From assembly GCA_031432545.1 (NCBI GenBank), contig JAVKGX010000007.1:21885-85884 (forward strand): a DNA stretch of 64,000 nt. Direction: 5' to 3'. The notes under the pieces were generated by a model. The model saw only the letters and a list, made by a program, of their open reading frames with translations, had not been told where the DNA came from and did not search any database. Below are positions 34,906 to 43,950 of the stretch, piece after piece. Source of the stretch: Armatimonadota bacterium. GTDB lineage: Bacteria; Sysuimicrobiota; Sysuimicrobiia; Sysuimicrobiales; Sysuimicrobiaceae. A program made the position numbers and the translations under genes. Positions within the stretch are counted from its first letter, which is position 1, and every line of letters begins with the position of its first letter.

Positions 34906-35851
34906 CGCTGTCAGCGGCGCCGTAGTAGGCCATGATGCGCCCGCCGTAGTCGACCGCGCCGCACGAGAAGACGACGTTCGGTACGAGGCCTTCCCGTTCG
35001 TAGGGCTCTTCGGGTTCCAGGATCGGATTGTCCGAGCGCGCCACGACCCGGCGCGGGTCGTGGAGGTCGAGCAGCGCCAAACCCAACCGGTAGACGCGGT
35101 GGTCGTCGACCCCATGGTAGATCAACAGCCAACCATAGGGCGTGAACAGGGGAGGGCCCGCCACCCCGACCCGGTTGCCATCCCATTGCCCCGGTCGAAC
35201 CCGGATCAGCGGACCGTAGTTATGCCAGTGGTGGAGGTCGGACGACACCCCGAGGTGGATGTCCGGGAACAGACGGTGCAGCAGGAGGTAGCGGCCCCGA
35301 ATCTTGCGCGGGAACAGGGCGCCGTTCTTGTTGTCCCAGTTGCGGAACGCCAGCCCGCACCGCCGGAAGTTGCGGAAGTCACGGGTCCGGGCGATGGCGA
35401 TGCGGGTACGCCAGGGTACTCCCTCGTCGGAGAACGCCGAGGGGCGCCTGTACTGTCGGGGCTTGAGCGCCGGGTACAGGGAGGCGGCGGTGTAGCACAG
35501 GTAGTAGACGTCGCCGATGCGGGAGACCCGGGGGTCTTCGACCCCCAGACGCTCCCACGTGTTGTCGATCGCGGGTTCGAACACCGGTCGGGGGCTCCGA
35601 TGGGCGACGGTGACCCCGTCCTCTTCCAGGACGGCCAGCCCCAGCCGCGAGATCCAGTCCACACCCTGGGCCCGGTACAGCAGGTGGACGCGTCCGCGGT
35701 ACACCGCGGCGGCCGTGTTGTAGACCCACCGGGACTCCCACCACCTGTCGGTGGGCTGGAGGATCGGGTTGCCCCGGTACCTCTCCAGGCGCGGGGCGGA
35801 GAGGGTCGCGGGTTGGTGCCGCTCGGCGACTTGTGTGGTGGTGCTCGTCAC
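34817..35851 (-). CDS. GH130-family glycosidase/phosphorylase (beta-mannoside type)
   Basis: 344-residue five-bladed propeller enzyme. GH130 members phosphorolyse or hydrolyse beta-mannosides. Visible landmarks: RYRGNPILQP, the catalytic acid region LGVEDPRVSRIGDVYYLCYTA (Asp), NWDNKNGALFPRKIRGRYLLLHR with the Lys/His/Arg that bind phosphate in phosphorylases, HYGPLIRV-like NYGPLIRV, and HGVDDHRVYRLGLALLDLHDP. These favour a phosphorylase over a hydrolase, but not decisively. No signal peptide, so cytoplasmic. GTG 35851 has GGAGGG about 10 bases upstream; the frame is open 16 codons further. It converges on and overlaps the glycosyltransferase. Confidence 0.86.
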   Translation of the reverse strand: MTSTTTQVAERHQPATLSAPRLERYRGNPILQPTDRWWESRWVYNTAAAVYRGRVHLLYRAQGVDWISRLGLAVLEEDGVTVAHRSPRPVFEPAIDNTWERLGVEDPRVSRIGDVYYLCYTAASLYPALKPRQYRRPSAFSDEGVPWRTRIAIARTRDFRNFRRCGLAFRNWDNKNGALFPRKIRGRYLLLHRLFPDIHLGVSSDLHHWHNYGPLIRVRPGQWDGNRVGVAGPPLFTPYGWLLIYHGVDDHRVYRLGLALLDLHDPRRVVARSDNPILEPEEPYEREGLVPNVVFSCGAVDYGGRIMAYYGAADSVIGVASVPRDRMLAWARDATLLARQDGAR

Positions 35852-36045
35852 GATCGCTCGCCCTCCGTACCCAGCCCAACAGCATACCATCCCGGGCAAG
35901 ACGCTCGAAGAGGCGATACTGAGCCCGTCGGGGCGGCGTTGCCTGAACTACGCATAATGTATCTTATGTAAACTCAGGCTCACCGACCTGGAAGGTCGGG
36001 CCGACGCTGGCCGATCAGGCATGCTGAAGGCGCGCACGGTGCCCG
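35852..36045. other. Divergent intergenic region between GH130 and sugar transporter
   Basis: 194 bases without a gene. An A+T-rich patch at 35953-35972 stands out (TAATGTATCTTATGTAA) and probably holds a promoter; TTGCCT at 35939-35944 with TATCTT at 35960-35965 is one weak pairing. A 7-bp hairpin follows at 35983-35999. Confidence 0.5.
35983..35999. repeat. Small inverted repeat, possible operator
   Basis: CCGACCT-GGA-AGGTCGG, a perfect 7-bp inverted repeat with a 3-base centre, 46 bases before the transporter start and downstream of the A+T-rich patch. No T-run follows, so a terminator is unlikely; an operator or 5' mRNA hairpin is possible. Confidence 0.35.
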
Positions 36046-37368
36046 ATGAGACCTGCCGACGACACCAACCCGACGGGACGGCCTCCGGAGTCTGCCGCGC
36101 CGGCTGAGGCGCCCCGTTATGCGGTGGGGATGTTCGGCCTCACCTTGATCAGTCAGGCGTTCGGAACCTACCTGCTCTTCTACTACGTCGACGTCCTCGG
36201 TTTGCCGGCCGGGCTGGCGGCCATGGCGCGCATCGCCTACACCGCCTGGGACGTGTTCAACGACCCGCTCACGGGATATCTGTCGGACCGGACCCGTAGC
36301 CGATGGGGCCGACGGCGCCCGTGGCTGGTCGTCGGCCTACCGTTCTACTTGCTGTTCTTCCTGATGGCCTTCTGGGTGCCCGGCGGGCTGCGTGAGGAGG
36401 TGCTGTTCTGGTATCTGCTAACTGTGGTACTGCTGTTCGAGGGTGCGGCAACCGCGGTATGGACGAACTTCTCGGCCCTGTTTCCCGAGATCTTTCGCGG
36501 ACTGCGGTCACGTGCGCGCGCGGCGGCGTGGAAGCACGGTGCGCAGATCGCGGGGCTCATCGCGGGGGTAGCGCTCACGCCGCTGGCGTACGACACGCTG
36601 GGGTTCGGCGGAATGGCGCTAGTGTATGCGTTGGTGGGGGCGGTGACGATGGGACCCGTCTTCGCGACCACCCCGGAGGACCGCCTGGCCACCGATCCCC
36701 GGCCGCTCGGGTTGCTGGCGGCGCTACGGCACACACTGGGCAATCGCCCGTTCTGGCTGTTCCTCGCGGCCCAGGGCCTGGTCCAGGCCGCATTCGGCGT
36801 GATGGTGGCCGGCATGGCCTTCTACGCCAGGTACACCCTCGCGTTGGATGCGCGGGAGACGTCGGCGCTGTTCACTGCGGTGTTCGCGGTCGCCCTCGCT
36901 GCGGTGGTGCCCTGGAGCCGCGCGGCGGCCCGGCGCGGTGGCAAGACCGTCTGGGCATCCGGGATCGGCGCTGTGGCCCTCGCTGTTCTGCCGCTGGCCG
37001 CCGCGCGGGATCTGTGGACGGGCGTCGCGGCCGGAGCGGCCGTGGGGTTGGCGCTGGGCGGCGTGCTGGTCGGTAGCGAGGTCGTCCTGGCGTACATCAT
37101 CGATCGGGACGCGCAGGCCACCGGACGGCGTCGCGAGGCGCTGCACTACAGCATCAACGGTCTGATCACCCGCCTGGCGATCACCAGCCAGGCACTGGCC
37201 TTCGCGCTGCTGACCCCTCTGTTCGGGTACGTGAGCGGCACCGATCCGGGTCCCGCCCCGGGTGCGGCCTTCCGCTTTTTCATGACCGTCCTTCCGTTTT
37301 GTGCACTCGCCGCCGCCTGGGCGGTCGCACGCCGCTTTCCGCACGCCGCCGACGATCGGATCTCGTGA
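36046..37368 (+). CDS. GPH-family (MelB-like) sugar:cation symporter
   Basis: 440-residue major-facilitator protein with about twelve helices. The GPH hallmark is the loop DVFNDPLTGYLSDRTRSRWGRRRPWLVVG near 65-95, which contains the cation- and sugar-coupling Asp residues; FYYVDVLGLPAGLAAMARI precedes it. The family moves melibiose, xylosides, glucuronides and other oligosaccharides with Na+ or H+. The position beside GH130 and two glycosyltransferases suggests an oligosaccharide substrate. ATG 36046 lacks a clear Shine-Dalgarno. It converges with the ferredoxin gene 39 bases away. Confidence 0.88.
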   Translation: MRPADDTNPTGRPPESAAPAEAPRYAVGMFGLTLISQAFGTYLLFYYVDVLGLPAGLAAMARIAYTAWDVFNDPLTGYLSDRTRSRWGRRRPWLVVGLPFYLLFFLMAFWVPGGLREEVLFWYLLTVVLLFEGAATAVWTNFSALFPEIFRGLRSRARAAAWKHGAQIAGLIAGVALTPLAYDTLGFGGMALVYALVGAVTMGPVFATTPEDRLATDPRPLGLLAALRHTLGNRPFWLFLAAQGLVQAAFGVMVAGMAFYARYTLALDARETSALFTAVFAVALAAVVPWSRAAARRGGKTVWASGIGAVALAVLPLAAARDLWTGVAAGAAVGLALGGVLVGSEVVLAYIIDRDAQATGRRREALHYSINGLITRLAITSQALAFALLTPLFGYVSGTDPGPAPGAAFRFFMTVLPFCALAAAWAVARRFPHAADDRIS

Positions 37369-37407
37369 CGGGAGCCCACGCCTTTGGCTGTGCGCGAGAC
37401 GCGGGAC

Positions 37408-37641
37408 TCAGGGGAACAGCCGCTCTCCGGTCTCCGCGTCCTCGACGAGGATGGCCATCGTGGGACAACCTTCGGCGGCTTCCAGGATCTTGTCCGGGCC
37501 ATCGCCGGCTGTGTCCAGCACCGACGACTGGCCGGCCTCGTTGAGCGTGAAGACGGCCGGGGCGATCCGCACGCAGATCGCCGAACCCACGCAGCGGTCG
37601 TAGTCGATGCGGATGCGCAGCCGGCGCTCCACCGCTACCAC
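37408..37641 (-). CDS. [3Fe-4S]-type ferredoxin
   Basis: 77 residues. Cys pattern RCVGSAICVRIAP ... GCPTMAI gives C-x5-C and a distal CP, three ligands in all, with Ser/Ala at the usual fourth position; this is the [3Fe-4S] type that feeds electrons to actinobacterial-style P450s. GTG 37641 overlaps the P450 stop by seven bases, so the two genes are translationally coupled. GTG 37632 is an alternative start. A ferredoxin reductase is not in the window. Confidence 0.88.
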   Translation of the reverse strand: MVAVERRLRIRIDYDRCVGSAICVRIAPAVFTLNEAGQSSVLDTAGDGPDKILEAAEGCPTMAILVEDAETGERLFP

Positions 37642-38843
37642 TCCACGTGCAGCGCCGACAGCGCCCGCGAGACGAGCGTGGGATGGTACTCCAGGTCCTC
37701 GCTGGCAAGCCGCATCCGGGGGAACCGCTCCGCCAGCGCGGCAAAGGCCTCCTGCCCTTCGACCCGCGCCAAGGGGGCGCCCAAGCAGACGTGAATGCCG
37801 TGCCCGAATGCTACGTGCGGGTTGGGGCTGCGTGTGATGTCAACCCGATCGGGGTCCGGATACCTGGCGGGATCGCGGTTGGCCGAAGCCAGCACCAACA
37901 GCATGCGGTCCCCCGAGCGCATCGTCTTTCCGCCCATCTCCACGTCGACCTTGGCCCAGCGGAACGTGGCCTTGACGGGCCCATCGTATCGCAGCAGCTC
38001 CTCGGTCGCCGACCGGCTGAGCGAAGCATCGCGCCGCAGCAGTTCCCACTGATCGCGGTTGCGCAGCAGTGCCAGCAGGCCGTTGGCCAGCAGGTTCGTG
38101 GTGGTCTCGTGGCCGGCAAACAGCAACACGGTGCACGTGGCCAGCAGTTCCTCCTCCGATAGCAGATCGCCCCTCTCCTCGGCCTGCACGAGAGCGGAGA
38201 TCAGGTCGTCGCGCGGATTGCGGCGCCGGTCGTGGATGAGTGGCTGGAAGTACTCGAGCAGATGGATCAGACCACGCTGCGATCGGTCTCGCCGGTGTGG
38301 GTCGTCGGCCCGGATGAAGAAGATGCGGGACGTCTCGTCCGACCACTCCTTCACCGCTTCGCGGTCCTCCGGCGGGACGCCCATGTATTCGGAGATCACG
38401 ATGACGGGCAGGTGGAAGGCGAAGTCTCGGATGAACTCCATCTGCCCCCTGCCTTCGACTGCGTCCAGGAGTTCGTGGACGATCTGCCGCGTGCGGGGTC
38501 TCAGCCGCTCCACGCTGGTGGGTGTGAACGCCTTGTTCACGAGCATCCGGACACGTGTATGGTAGGGAGGGTCGGTGAACACGAGCCACTTGGAGAAGTA
38601 CTGAATGAGGACGTGCAGACGCTCGCGGTCGTATTCGGACAGCTCCCGCACGAAGTGGGCCATCCGATCCGACGAAAGCCGTTCGGGATCGCGGAACGCC
38701 CGCACGACGTCGTCATATCGGGTGACCAGCCACCCGCCCCACCGCTCGTTCCAATGCACGGGGTCGTGCTCGCGCAGCCACGCAAAGTACGTGTACGGAT
38801 CGGCCACCACGTCCGGCGCGAGCAGGTCGTCCTGGACGATCAT
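37635..38843 (-). CDS. Cytochrome P450 (soluble bacterial class)
   Basis: 402-residue monooxygenase. Heme-ligand motif FGHGIHVCLGAPLAR with Cys near 351, I-helix oxygen-activating motif LLFAGHETTTNLL near 241-251, the K-helix ExxR in ATEELLRYDG, and WLVFTDPPYHTRVRMLVNKAF near the C helix. No membrane anchor. ATG 38843 has GGGGGAGAGGGAG immediately upstream; ATG 38858 is in frame but has no ribosome-binding site. A TACAAT -10 lies about 50 bases upstream. Paired with its ferredoxin. The substrate cannot be read from the sequence. Confidence 0.93.
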   Translation of the reverse strand: MIVQDDLLAPDVVADPYTYFAWLREHDPVHWNERWGGWLVTRYDDVVRAFRDPERLSSDRMAHFVRELSEYDRERLHVLIQYFSKWLVFTDPPYHTRVRMLVNKAFTPTSVERLRPRTRQIVHELLDAVEGRGQMEFIRDFAFHLPVIVISEYMGVPPEDREAVKEWSDETSRIFFIRADDPHRRDRSQRGLIHLLEYFQPLIHDRRRNPRDDLISALVQAEERGDLLSEEELLATCTVLLFAGHETTTNLLANGLLALLRNRDQWELLRRDASLSRSATEELLRYDGPVKATFRWAKVDVEMGGKTMRSGDRMLLVLASANRDPARYPDPDRVDITRSPNPHVAFGHGIHVCLGAPLARVEGQEAFAALAERFPRMRLASEDLEYHPTLVSRALSALHVEW

Positions 38844-38891
38844 CTCCCTCTCCCCCATTCGACGTGGGCCGCGCACTGGCCACCCCCGACC

Positions 38892-38897
38892 ATTGTA
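38892..38897 (-). promoter_or_regulatory. Putative -10 element of the P450-ferredoxin unit
   Basis: TACAAT on the - strand, preceded by TG, 49 bases before the P450 start. The -35 is weak. The gap 38844-38976 otherwise shows no gene. Confidence 0.5.
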
Positions 38898-38976
38898 CAT
38901 CCCGCGGGGCCGCGCAACGCCGTCTGCGCCGAGATCGGCAGCGTCAACAGGCAGACGAGCGGGATCGTGCGCAGCG

Positions 38977-40245
38977 TCAACGACGGGCCGGGCTTGCGAG
39001 ATCCATGGCTGCACGGCTCGGGGTCGATGCGGCCGCCGCCCCGGATCGGGCAATCGCGACGGCCAGCCGCACCACCGGGTCCAGCAGTTCCGGCCGGACC
39101 TTGTCGGCGGTGTCCTGGGGCGTGTGGTAGTTCGGGTCGTCGGGACGGTGCAGGAAGGCGACCGGTATGCCGGCGCGCTCGAACGCCACGTGGTCGCTGG
39201 CACCCATGCGGCGTTGCTCGATCCGGATGCCCATTGCCCGCGCCGCTTCCAAGCCCGCCTCCACCAGCCTCGGGTCGCCGCCGCCGTTTCCGATCAGCAG
39301 TCGCTCGCCCACGCCGACCATGTCCAGGTTGATCATGCCGACCACACCGCGGATCCGGTCGCCGTTCGCGTAGGCGAACGAGCCGAACAGCCCGAGTTCT
39401 TCGGCGCCGAAGGCGACGAACTCCGGCGCAACCCGCGGGGGCTGCTGGCGCAGAAGCCGCGCAGCCTCGAGCATCGCCCCTACCCCCGAGGCGTTGTCGT
39501 TGGCGCCGGGGCTGCCCTCGACGGAATCCATGTGTCCTCCGATGACCAGCCGGCGCTCCCCGGGACCGGCCACGCTCCCGATGACGTTCCACGACGGTCG
39601 CTGCTCGTTGATCGTGTCCACCAGCAGCGTCGCGGTGACGGGCCCCGCCCGGACCATACCCAGCAACCGCTGCCCTTCCTCCTGCGAGATCATCACCGCA
39701 GGAATGCTCGTCACGCGCCCCAGCGTGCCGACCACCAGCCCCGGCTGGTGGTTGTACACGATGACCGCGACCGCCCCCGCCCGGGACGCGTTGTCGACCT
39801 TCTCGAAGAACGTGATGTCGCCTCGCTCGACCAGAACGATCCTGCCGCGTACGTCCGTGCCGGCGAAGTCGCTCGGCAGGCCACGTCCGGCGGCTACGAC
39901 CTGCGCGCGGATCGGGCCAGGGGTCGACGGCGAGTAGAACAGGGCCCGCGCGTCCAGACGCAGCGGTTGCGGCCCACTGAGTTCGAGAGCGACCTGTCGG
40001 GTTTCGAAATACGGAAACGGAAAAGAGACCACCTCGGCATGGTAACCGTAGGCGCGCAGCTGTGAGGCGATGTACTCGGCTCCGCGGCGCTCGGTCAGCG
40101 TTCCGGCCACCCGCGGTCCCATCCCCGCCAGCACGCGTACGTGCTCGTACGCCCGGTCGCCCGCGCTGGCCGGCCCACCATGCGCAACCGGCAGCGCCGA
40201 CGCCGCCACGAAAACCACTATCCACAGCAGCGCACTCCGTCGCAC
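38977..40245 (-). CDS. Exported M28-family zinc aminopeptidase with PA domain
   Basis: 422 residues beginning VRRSALLWIVVFVAASALPVAHG, a signal peptide. A protease-associated domain (GTDVRGRIVLVERGDITFFEK ... VIVYNHQ) precedes the M28 catalytic part: zinc ligands in GGHMDSVEGSPGANDNASG, GAEELGLFGS, NLDMVG and NYHTPQDTADK. All five ligand positions and the catalytic Glu are present. GTG 40245 lies eight bases after GGAGGT; GTG 40260 overlaps that site. It probably frees amino acids from peptides outside the cell. The stop is 132 bases before the P450 start, so the two may be separate units. Confidence 0.9.
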   Translation of the reverse strand: MRRSALLWIVVFVAASALPVAHGGPASAGDRAYEHVRVLAGMGPRVAGTLTERRGAEYIASQLRAYGYHAEVVSFPFPYFETRQVALELSGPQPLRLDARALFYSPSTPGPIRAQVVAAGRGLPSDFAGTDVRGRIVLVERGDITFFEKVDNASRAGAVAVIVYNHQPGLVVGTLGRVTSIPAVMISQEEGQRLLGMVRAGPVTATLLVDTINEQRPSWNVIGSVAGPGERRLVIGGHMDSVEGSPGANDNASGVGAMLEAARLLRQQPPRVAPEFVAFGAEELGLFGSFAYANGDRIRGVVGMINLDMVGVGERLLIGNGGGDPRLVEAGLEAARAMGIRIEQRRMGASDHVAFERAGIPVAFLHRPDDPNYHTPQDTADKVRPELLDPVVRLAVAIARSGAAAASTPSRAAMDLASPARR

Positions 40246-40357
40246 GGAGACGACCTCCACGTAACCATGATCCCGGGATGGTGCAAGCCTCACGCAGAAT
40301 CGTCGCCGGAGAATTTGTCGGATCCGTGAAGGGTGCGACGGCCGATGTCGGTGCAAA

Positions 40358-40888
40358 TCAGCGCGGTGCCAGGTTCTCTCGCTGCCCCCGACCCGCCGGC
40401 GATGCCTCCAGCGACGCAAAGGCGTCCCGCAGGACGCGGTAGGTGTCTTCGATGTGCTGCGGAATCACCTTGACGTCGGCGAGGACCGGCATAAAATTGG
40501 TGTCTCCGGCCCACCGCGGTACGACGTGGACGTGCAGGTGGTCCTCGATGCCCGCGCCGGCGGCGCGGCCCAGGTTCAGGCCGATGTTGAAAGCCTCGGC
40601 GCCCAAACCGGCTCGCAGTGCGGCCACGCTCCTGCACACCGCGTCCCACAGGCCCAGCGTCTCCGGGTCCGTCAGCGCGTTCAGGTTTGCCGTGTGCCGA
40701 TGCGGGACCGCCATCAGATGCCCACTGCTGTACGGATAACGGTTGAGCATCACGAAGACCCGCTCACCCCGCCACACCACCAGGCTCTCCGCATCGGCGT
40801 CGGAGTCGCGCGCGGCGCAAAAGATGCACTCAGCAGCCGGCGGCGACTTGATGTAGGCGAGGCGCCAGGGCGCCCACAGCTGTCTCAC
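40358..40888 (-). CDS. HIT-family hydrolase (Ap4A phosphorylase/FHIT-like)
   Basis: 176 residues. The histidine triad is HLHVHVVPRW near 115-124 and a zinc-like pair CIFC sits at 21-24, as in the long HIT proteins with an N-terminal WAPWR motif. Family enzymes cleave nucleotide phosphoramidates or dinucleoside polyphosphates. ATG 40888 overlaps the rnc stop by four bases (ATGA), so it is translationally coupled to the RNase III operon. The exact nucleotide substrate is not clear from sequence. Confidence 0.9.
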   Translation of the reverse strand: MRQLWAPWRLAYIKSPPAAECIFCAARDSDADAESLVVWRGERVFVMLNRYPYSSGHLMAVPHRHTANLNALTDPETLGLWDAVCRSVAALRAGLGAEAFNIGLNLGRAAGAGIEDHLHVHVVPRWAGDTNFMPVLADVKVIPQHIEDTYRVLRDAFASLEASPAGRGQRENLAPR

Positions 40889-41631
40889 CGCGCCCGCAGC
40901 CCCAGTCGGACCAGCGCTTCGGCCGCCGCCGCCTGTTCGGCTTCCTTCTTGCTGCGGCCGCGGCCCTCTCCCAGGAGGCGCCCGTTGACTTCGACGGTCG
41001 CGCGGAACGCCTTTGCGTGATCTGGGCCTTCCGTCGAGGTGATGCGGTAGCGCGGCAGTCTGCGTTCCGTCTGCTGCACGAACTCCTGCAACCGGCTCTT
41101 GTAGTCCCCGTGGGGTTCGTCGAGGTCCTGCATCAGATCTCGGTACCAGCCGCTGACGACCGCGTGCGCCACGCCGAACCCCGCGTCCAGGTAGATCGCG
41201 CCCACCACAGCCTCCAGCACGTCGGCCAGCATGGACGTGCGTTCGCGGCCCCCGCCCCGCTCTTCGCCGCGACCCAGCCGGACATAAGACCCCAGATCGA
41301 GCGAACGGGCGATGTTCGCCAGTGTGGGCTCGTTGACCAGGCGCGCGCGCAGACGTGCCAAGTCGCCCTCGGGACGGTCGGGGAACCGACGGTACAAGTG
41401 GTCGCTCACCACGAGGTTGAGCACCGCATCACCCAGAAACTCCATCCGCTCGTAGCTGTCGCCGCGGCCCGTCCTGCCCTCGTGCGCGTAAGACCCGTGG
41501 GTGAGCGCCAGGTTGAGCAGACCGAGGTCGCGGAAGCGGACCCCGAGTCGATCGCACAGCGTGCGCAACTGCTCGGCGCGTTGTCTTTCCAGTTCCTCCG
41601 CCGACGCCGGGACGACGCGTGTCTCAGCCAT
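40885..41631 (-). CDS. rnc: Ribonuclease III
   Basis: Double-strand-specific RNase for rRNA and mRNA processing, 248 residues. The catalytic signature [15 protein letters not shown] and the second acidic site [16 protein letters not shown] are intact; the C-terminal double-stranded-RNA-binding domain begins [12 protein letters not shown] and ends [19 protein letters not shown] 41631 overlaps the fabF stop by eight bases; the frame is open 38 codons further into fabF but that is shadow. The fabF-rnc order is conserved in Bacillus-like genomes, where smc and ftsY follow; here a HIT gene does. Confidence 0.96.
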   Translation of the reverse strand: MAETRVVPASAEELERQRAEQLRTLCDRLGVRFRDLGLLNLALTHGSYAHEGRTGRGDSYERMEFLGDAVLNLVVSDHLYRRFPDRPEGDLARLRARLVNEPTLANIARSLDLGSYVRLGRGEERGGGRERTSMLADVLEAVVGAIYLDAGFGVAHAVVSGWYRDLMQDLDEPHGDYKSRLQEFVQQTERRLPRYRITSTEGPDHAKAFRATVEVNGRLLGEGRGRSKKEAEQAAAAEALVRLGLRAR

Positions 41632-42871
41632 CTTTGAGAGCGCGCACAGCCAGGGTGGTGTTGTGACCGCCGAATCCGAACGCGTTGGAGAGGGCCACCC
41701 GGACCCGTGCGCTGCGTGCCTTGTTGGGCACGTAGTCGAGGTCACATTCCGGATCGGGCTTCTCGTAGTTGATCGTCGGAGGCAGCCGGCCGTGGTGGAT
41801 GGCCAGCGCGCACGCGATGAGTTCCACGCCGCCGGCCGCCCCCAGCAGGTGCCCGGTCATCGACTTCGTCGAGCTCACCGCCAGGCGGTACGCGTGATCC
41901 CCGAAGACGCGCTTGATGGCCATCGTCTCGAACTTGTCGTTGTAGGGCGTGCTGGTGCCGTGGGCGTTGATGTAGTCTACGTCCTCGGGGCGGAGCCCGG
42001 CGTCCTGCAGACAGGCGCGCATCGCCCGCGCCGCGCCGTCGCCCTCGGGGTCGGGCATCGTGATGTGGTAGGCGTCGGCACTCATGCCGTAACCGACGAT
42101 TTCGCAGTAGATCGGAGCACCGCGCTGCCTGGCCTGTTCCAGCTCCTCGAGGATCACCACCCCTGCCCCCTCGCCCATGACGAACCCGTCGCGGTCCGCG
42201 TCGAAGGGACGCACCGCCCGGTGCGGCTCGTCGTTTCGCTCGGACATCGCCTTCATCGAGCAGAACCCGGCGATGGACAGGGCCGTGATCGCCGCCTCCG
42301 TACCGCCGGCGATCATCGCGTCGGCGTCACCGCGCTGGATGATTTTGAACGCGTCGCCGATCGCGTTGCCGCCAGTGGCGCAGGCCGTGACGACGGCGCT
42401 GTTCGGACCGCGTGCGCCCGTGAGGATGCTGACCATGCCCGCGGCCATGTTCAAGATCAGCATCGGGATGAAAAAGGGGCTCACCCGATCCGGACCCCGC
42501 TCCAGCAGTGTCCGGTGCTGTTGCTCCCAGGTGTTCGCCCCGCCGATCCCCGATCCGATGACGACCCCGACCCGATCGGCGTTGTGCGGCGTGATCGAAA
42601 ACCGTGCATCCTCCAGCGCCATCCGGGTCGCCGCGACGGCGAACTGCACGAATCGGTCGTTCCGCTTGACTTCCTTGCGGTCCAGATACGCCAGAGGGTC
42701 GAAGTCGACGACCTCGGCGGCGATCCGCGTCGGAAACGGGCTGGGATCAAACGACTGGATCGTACGGACGCCGCTGCGGCCTTCCATGAGGGCGTCCCAG
42801 AACCGGTCCTTGCCGGTGCCGATGGGTGTTACGACACCCACCCCGGTGATCACGACCCGCCGCTGTCGCAT
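41624..42871 (-). CDS. fabF: 3-oxoacyl-ACP synthase II
   Basis: Elongating condensing enzyme of type II fatty-acid synthesis. 415 residues; catalytic Cys in [12 protein letters not shown] at about 164 and the two His in [11 protein letters not shown] (about 302) and [12 protein letters not shown] (about 338). ATG 42871 starts [18 protein letters not shown] as expected; an ATG at 42943 would overlap acpP by 35 bases. No Shine-Dalgarno is evident, so translation may depend on coupling with acpP 37 bases upstream. Confidence 0.96.
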   Translation of the reverse strand: MRQRRVVITGVGVVTPIGTGKDRFWDALMEGRSGVRTIQSFDPSPFPTRIAAEVVDFDPLAYLDRKEVKRNDRFVQFAVAATRMALEDARFSITPHNADRVGVVIGSGIGGANTWEQQHRTLLERGPDRVSPFFIPMLILNMAAGMVSILTGARGPNSAVVTACATGGNAIGDAFKIIQRGDADAMIAGGTEAAITALSIAGFCSMKAMSERNDEPHRAVRPFDADRDGFVMGEGAGVVILEELEQARQRGAPIYCEIVGYGMSADAYHITMPDPEGDGAARAMRACLQDAGLRPEDVDYINAHGTSTPYNDKFETMAIKRVFGDHAYRLAVSSTKSMTGHLLGAAGGVELIACALAIHHGRLPPTINYEKPDPECDLDYVPNKARSARVRVALSNAFGFGGHNTTLAVRALKDG

Positions 42872-42908
42872 CGTTCGGGTGTTTCGCGCGTGCCGGCCGG
42901 CGTACCCG

Positions 42909-43160
42909 TCAGGTTTCCTTGGCGGCGCCGGCGTGAGCCTCAATGTATTGCACCGCCTGCCCGACGGTCTGGATCTTCTCCGCTTCCTCGTCGGGGATCT
43001 GGAGGTCGAACTCTTCCTCCAGCGCCATCACGAGCTCGACGACATCGAGCGAATCCGCGCCGAGATCCTCGACGAAAGATGCACTCTCGGTCACTTGGTC
43101 CTCGGTCACCCCCAACTGCTCCACCACGATCGCCTTCACACGCTCAAACGTCGATGCCAT
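42909..43160 (-). CDS. acpP: Acyl carrier protein
   Basis: 83-residue acidic four-helix carrier. Phosphopantetheine site [10 protein letters not shown] with Ser37, flanked by the usual SFVEDLG and [20 protein letters not shown] 43160 has AGGAGG seven to eight bases upstream. Lies between fabG and fabF, the usual order. Confidence 0.98.
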   Translation of the reverse strand: MASTFERVKAIVVEQLGVTEDQVTESASFVEDLGADSLDVVELVMALEEEFDLQIPDEEAEKIQTVGQAVQYIEAHAGAAKET

Positions 43161-43199
43161 CGCCGCCTCCTGGAACGTCGCCGAACTTCGCGCAGCCTT

Positions 43200-43946
43200 C
43201 TATTTCATTACCATACCACCGTCCACGTTCAATACCTGTCCTGTGATGTAGGCAGCGGCCTCGCTCGCCAAAAACGCCACCGCCGGCGCGATCTCTTCCG
43301 CGGTGGCGGTACGGCCCAGAGGGATCTGCGCGACCAGAGCCCGCCGCTGCTCCTCCGTCAGTGCCTTCGTCAGACCGGCCTCGACGTACCCGGGCGCCAC
43401 GGCGTTGACGGTGATGTTCCGCGACGCCACCTCGCGCGCCACCGCACGCGTGAACCCGATGATCCCGGCCTTCGCGGCGACGTAGTTCGCCTGGCCGGTG
43501 TTCCCGGCGATCCCTACCACCGACGTGATGTTGATGATCCGTCCCCAACGGACCCGCAGCATGTCGCGCAGGGCTTCCCGCGTGCACAGGAACGTCCCGG
43601 TCAGGTTCGTGTCCACCACGCGCTGCCAGTCCTCCAGCCGCATCCGTACGAGCAGCCCATCCCGGAGGGTCCCCGCGTTGTTCACGAGGATGTCGATCCG
43701 GCCGAACGCTTTCCTGGCTTCGCCGAACAGGCGCTCGACGTCCACCTCCTGCGACACGTCCCCGCCCACGCTGCGCGCGCGGCCCCCGGCCTGCAGGATC
43801 TCCGCCACCACGCGTTCGGCCCCCTCGCGGTTGGTGCCATAGTGCACCACAACCGCGGCCCCATCGCGCGCGAGGGCACGGCAGATGGCCCCGCCGATGG
43901 CCCCCGACCCACCCGTAACCAGTGCGACCCTTCCGTTCAGGCTCAT
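43200..43946 (-). CDS. fabG: 3-oxoacyl-ACP reductase
   Basis: Short-chain dehydrogenase that reduces beta-ketoacyl-ACP with NADPH; 248 residues. Cofactor motif TGGSGAIGGAICRAL at about 12, NNAG at about 88, catalytic Ser in NITSVVG, and Tyr/Lys in YVAAKAGIIGFT. The tail ends ITGQVLNVDGGMVM as in other FabG proteins. ATG 43946 comes four bases after the fabD stop; the frame is open upstream within fabD only as shadow. Confidence 0.96.
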   Translation of the reverse strand: MSLNGRVALVTGGSGAIGGAICRALARDGAAVVVHYGTNREGAERVVAEILQAGGRARSVGGDVSQEVDVERLFGEARKAFGRIDILVNNAGTLRDGLLVRMRLEDWQRVVDTNLTGTFLCTREALRDMLRVRWGRIINITSVVGIAGNTGQANYVAAKAGIIGFTRAVAREVASRNITVNAVAPGYVEAGLTKALTEEQRRALVAQIPLGRTATAEEIAPAVAFLASEAAAYITGQVLNVDGGMVMK

Positions 43947-43950
43947 CCGT

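Noticed and set aside
38605..40065. 486-codon open frame on the + strand
   Set aside because: Antisense to the P450 start and the M28 peptidase; His/Arg/Pro-rich with no domain.
41501..43246. 581-codon open frame on the + strand
   Set aside because: Antisense to rnc, fabF and acpP, all with intact catalytic motifs.
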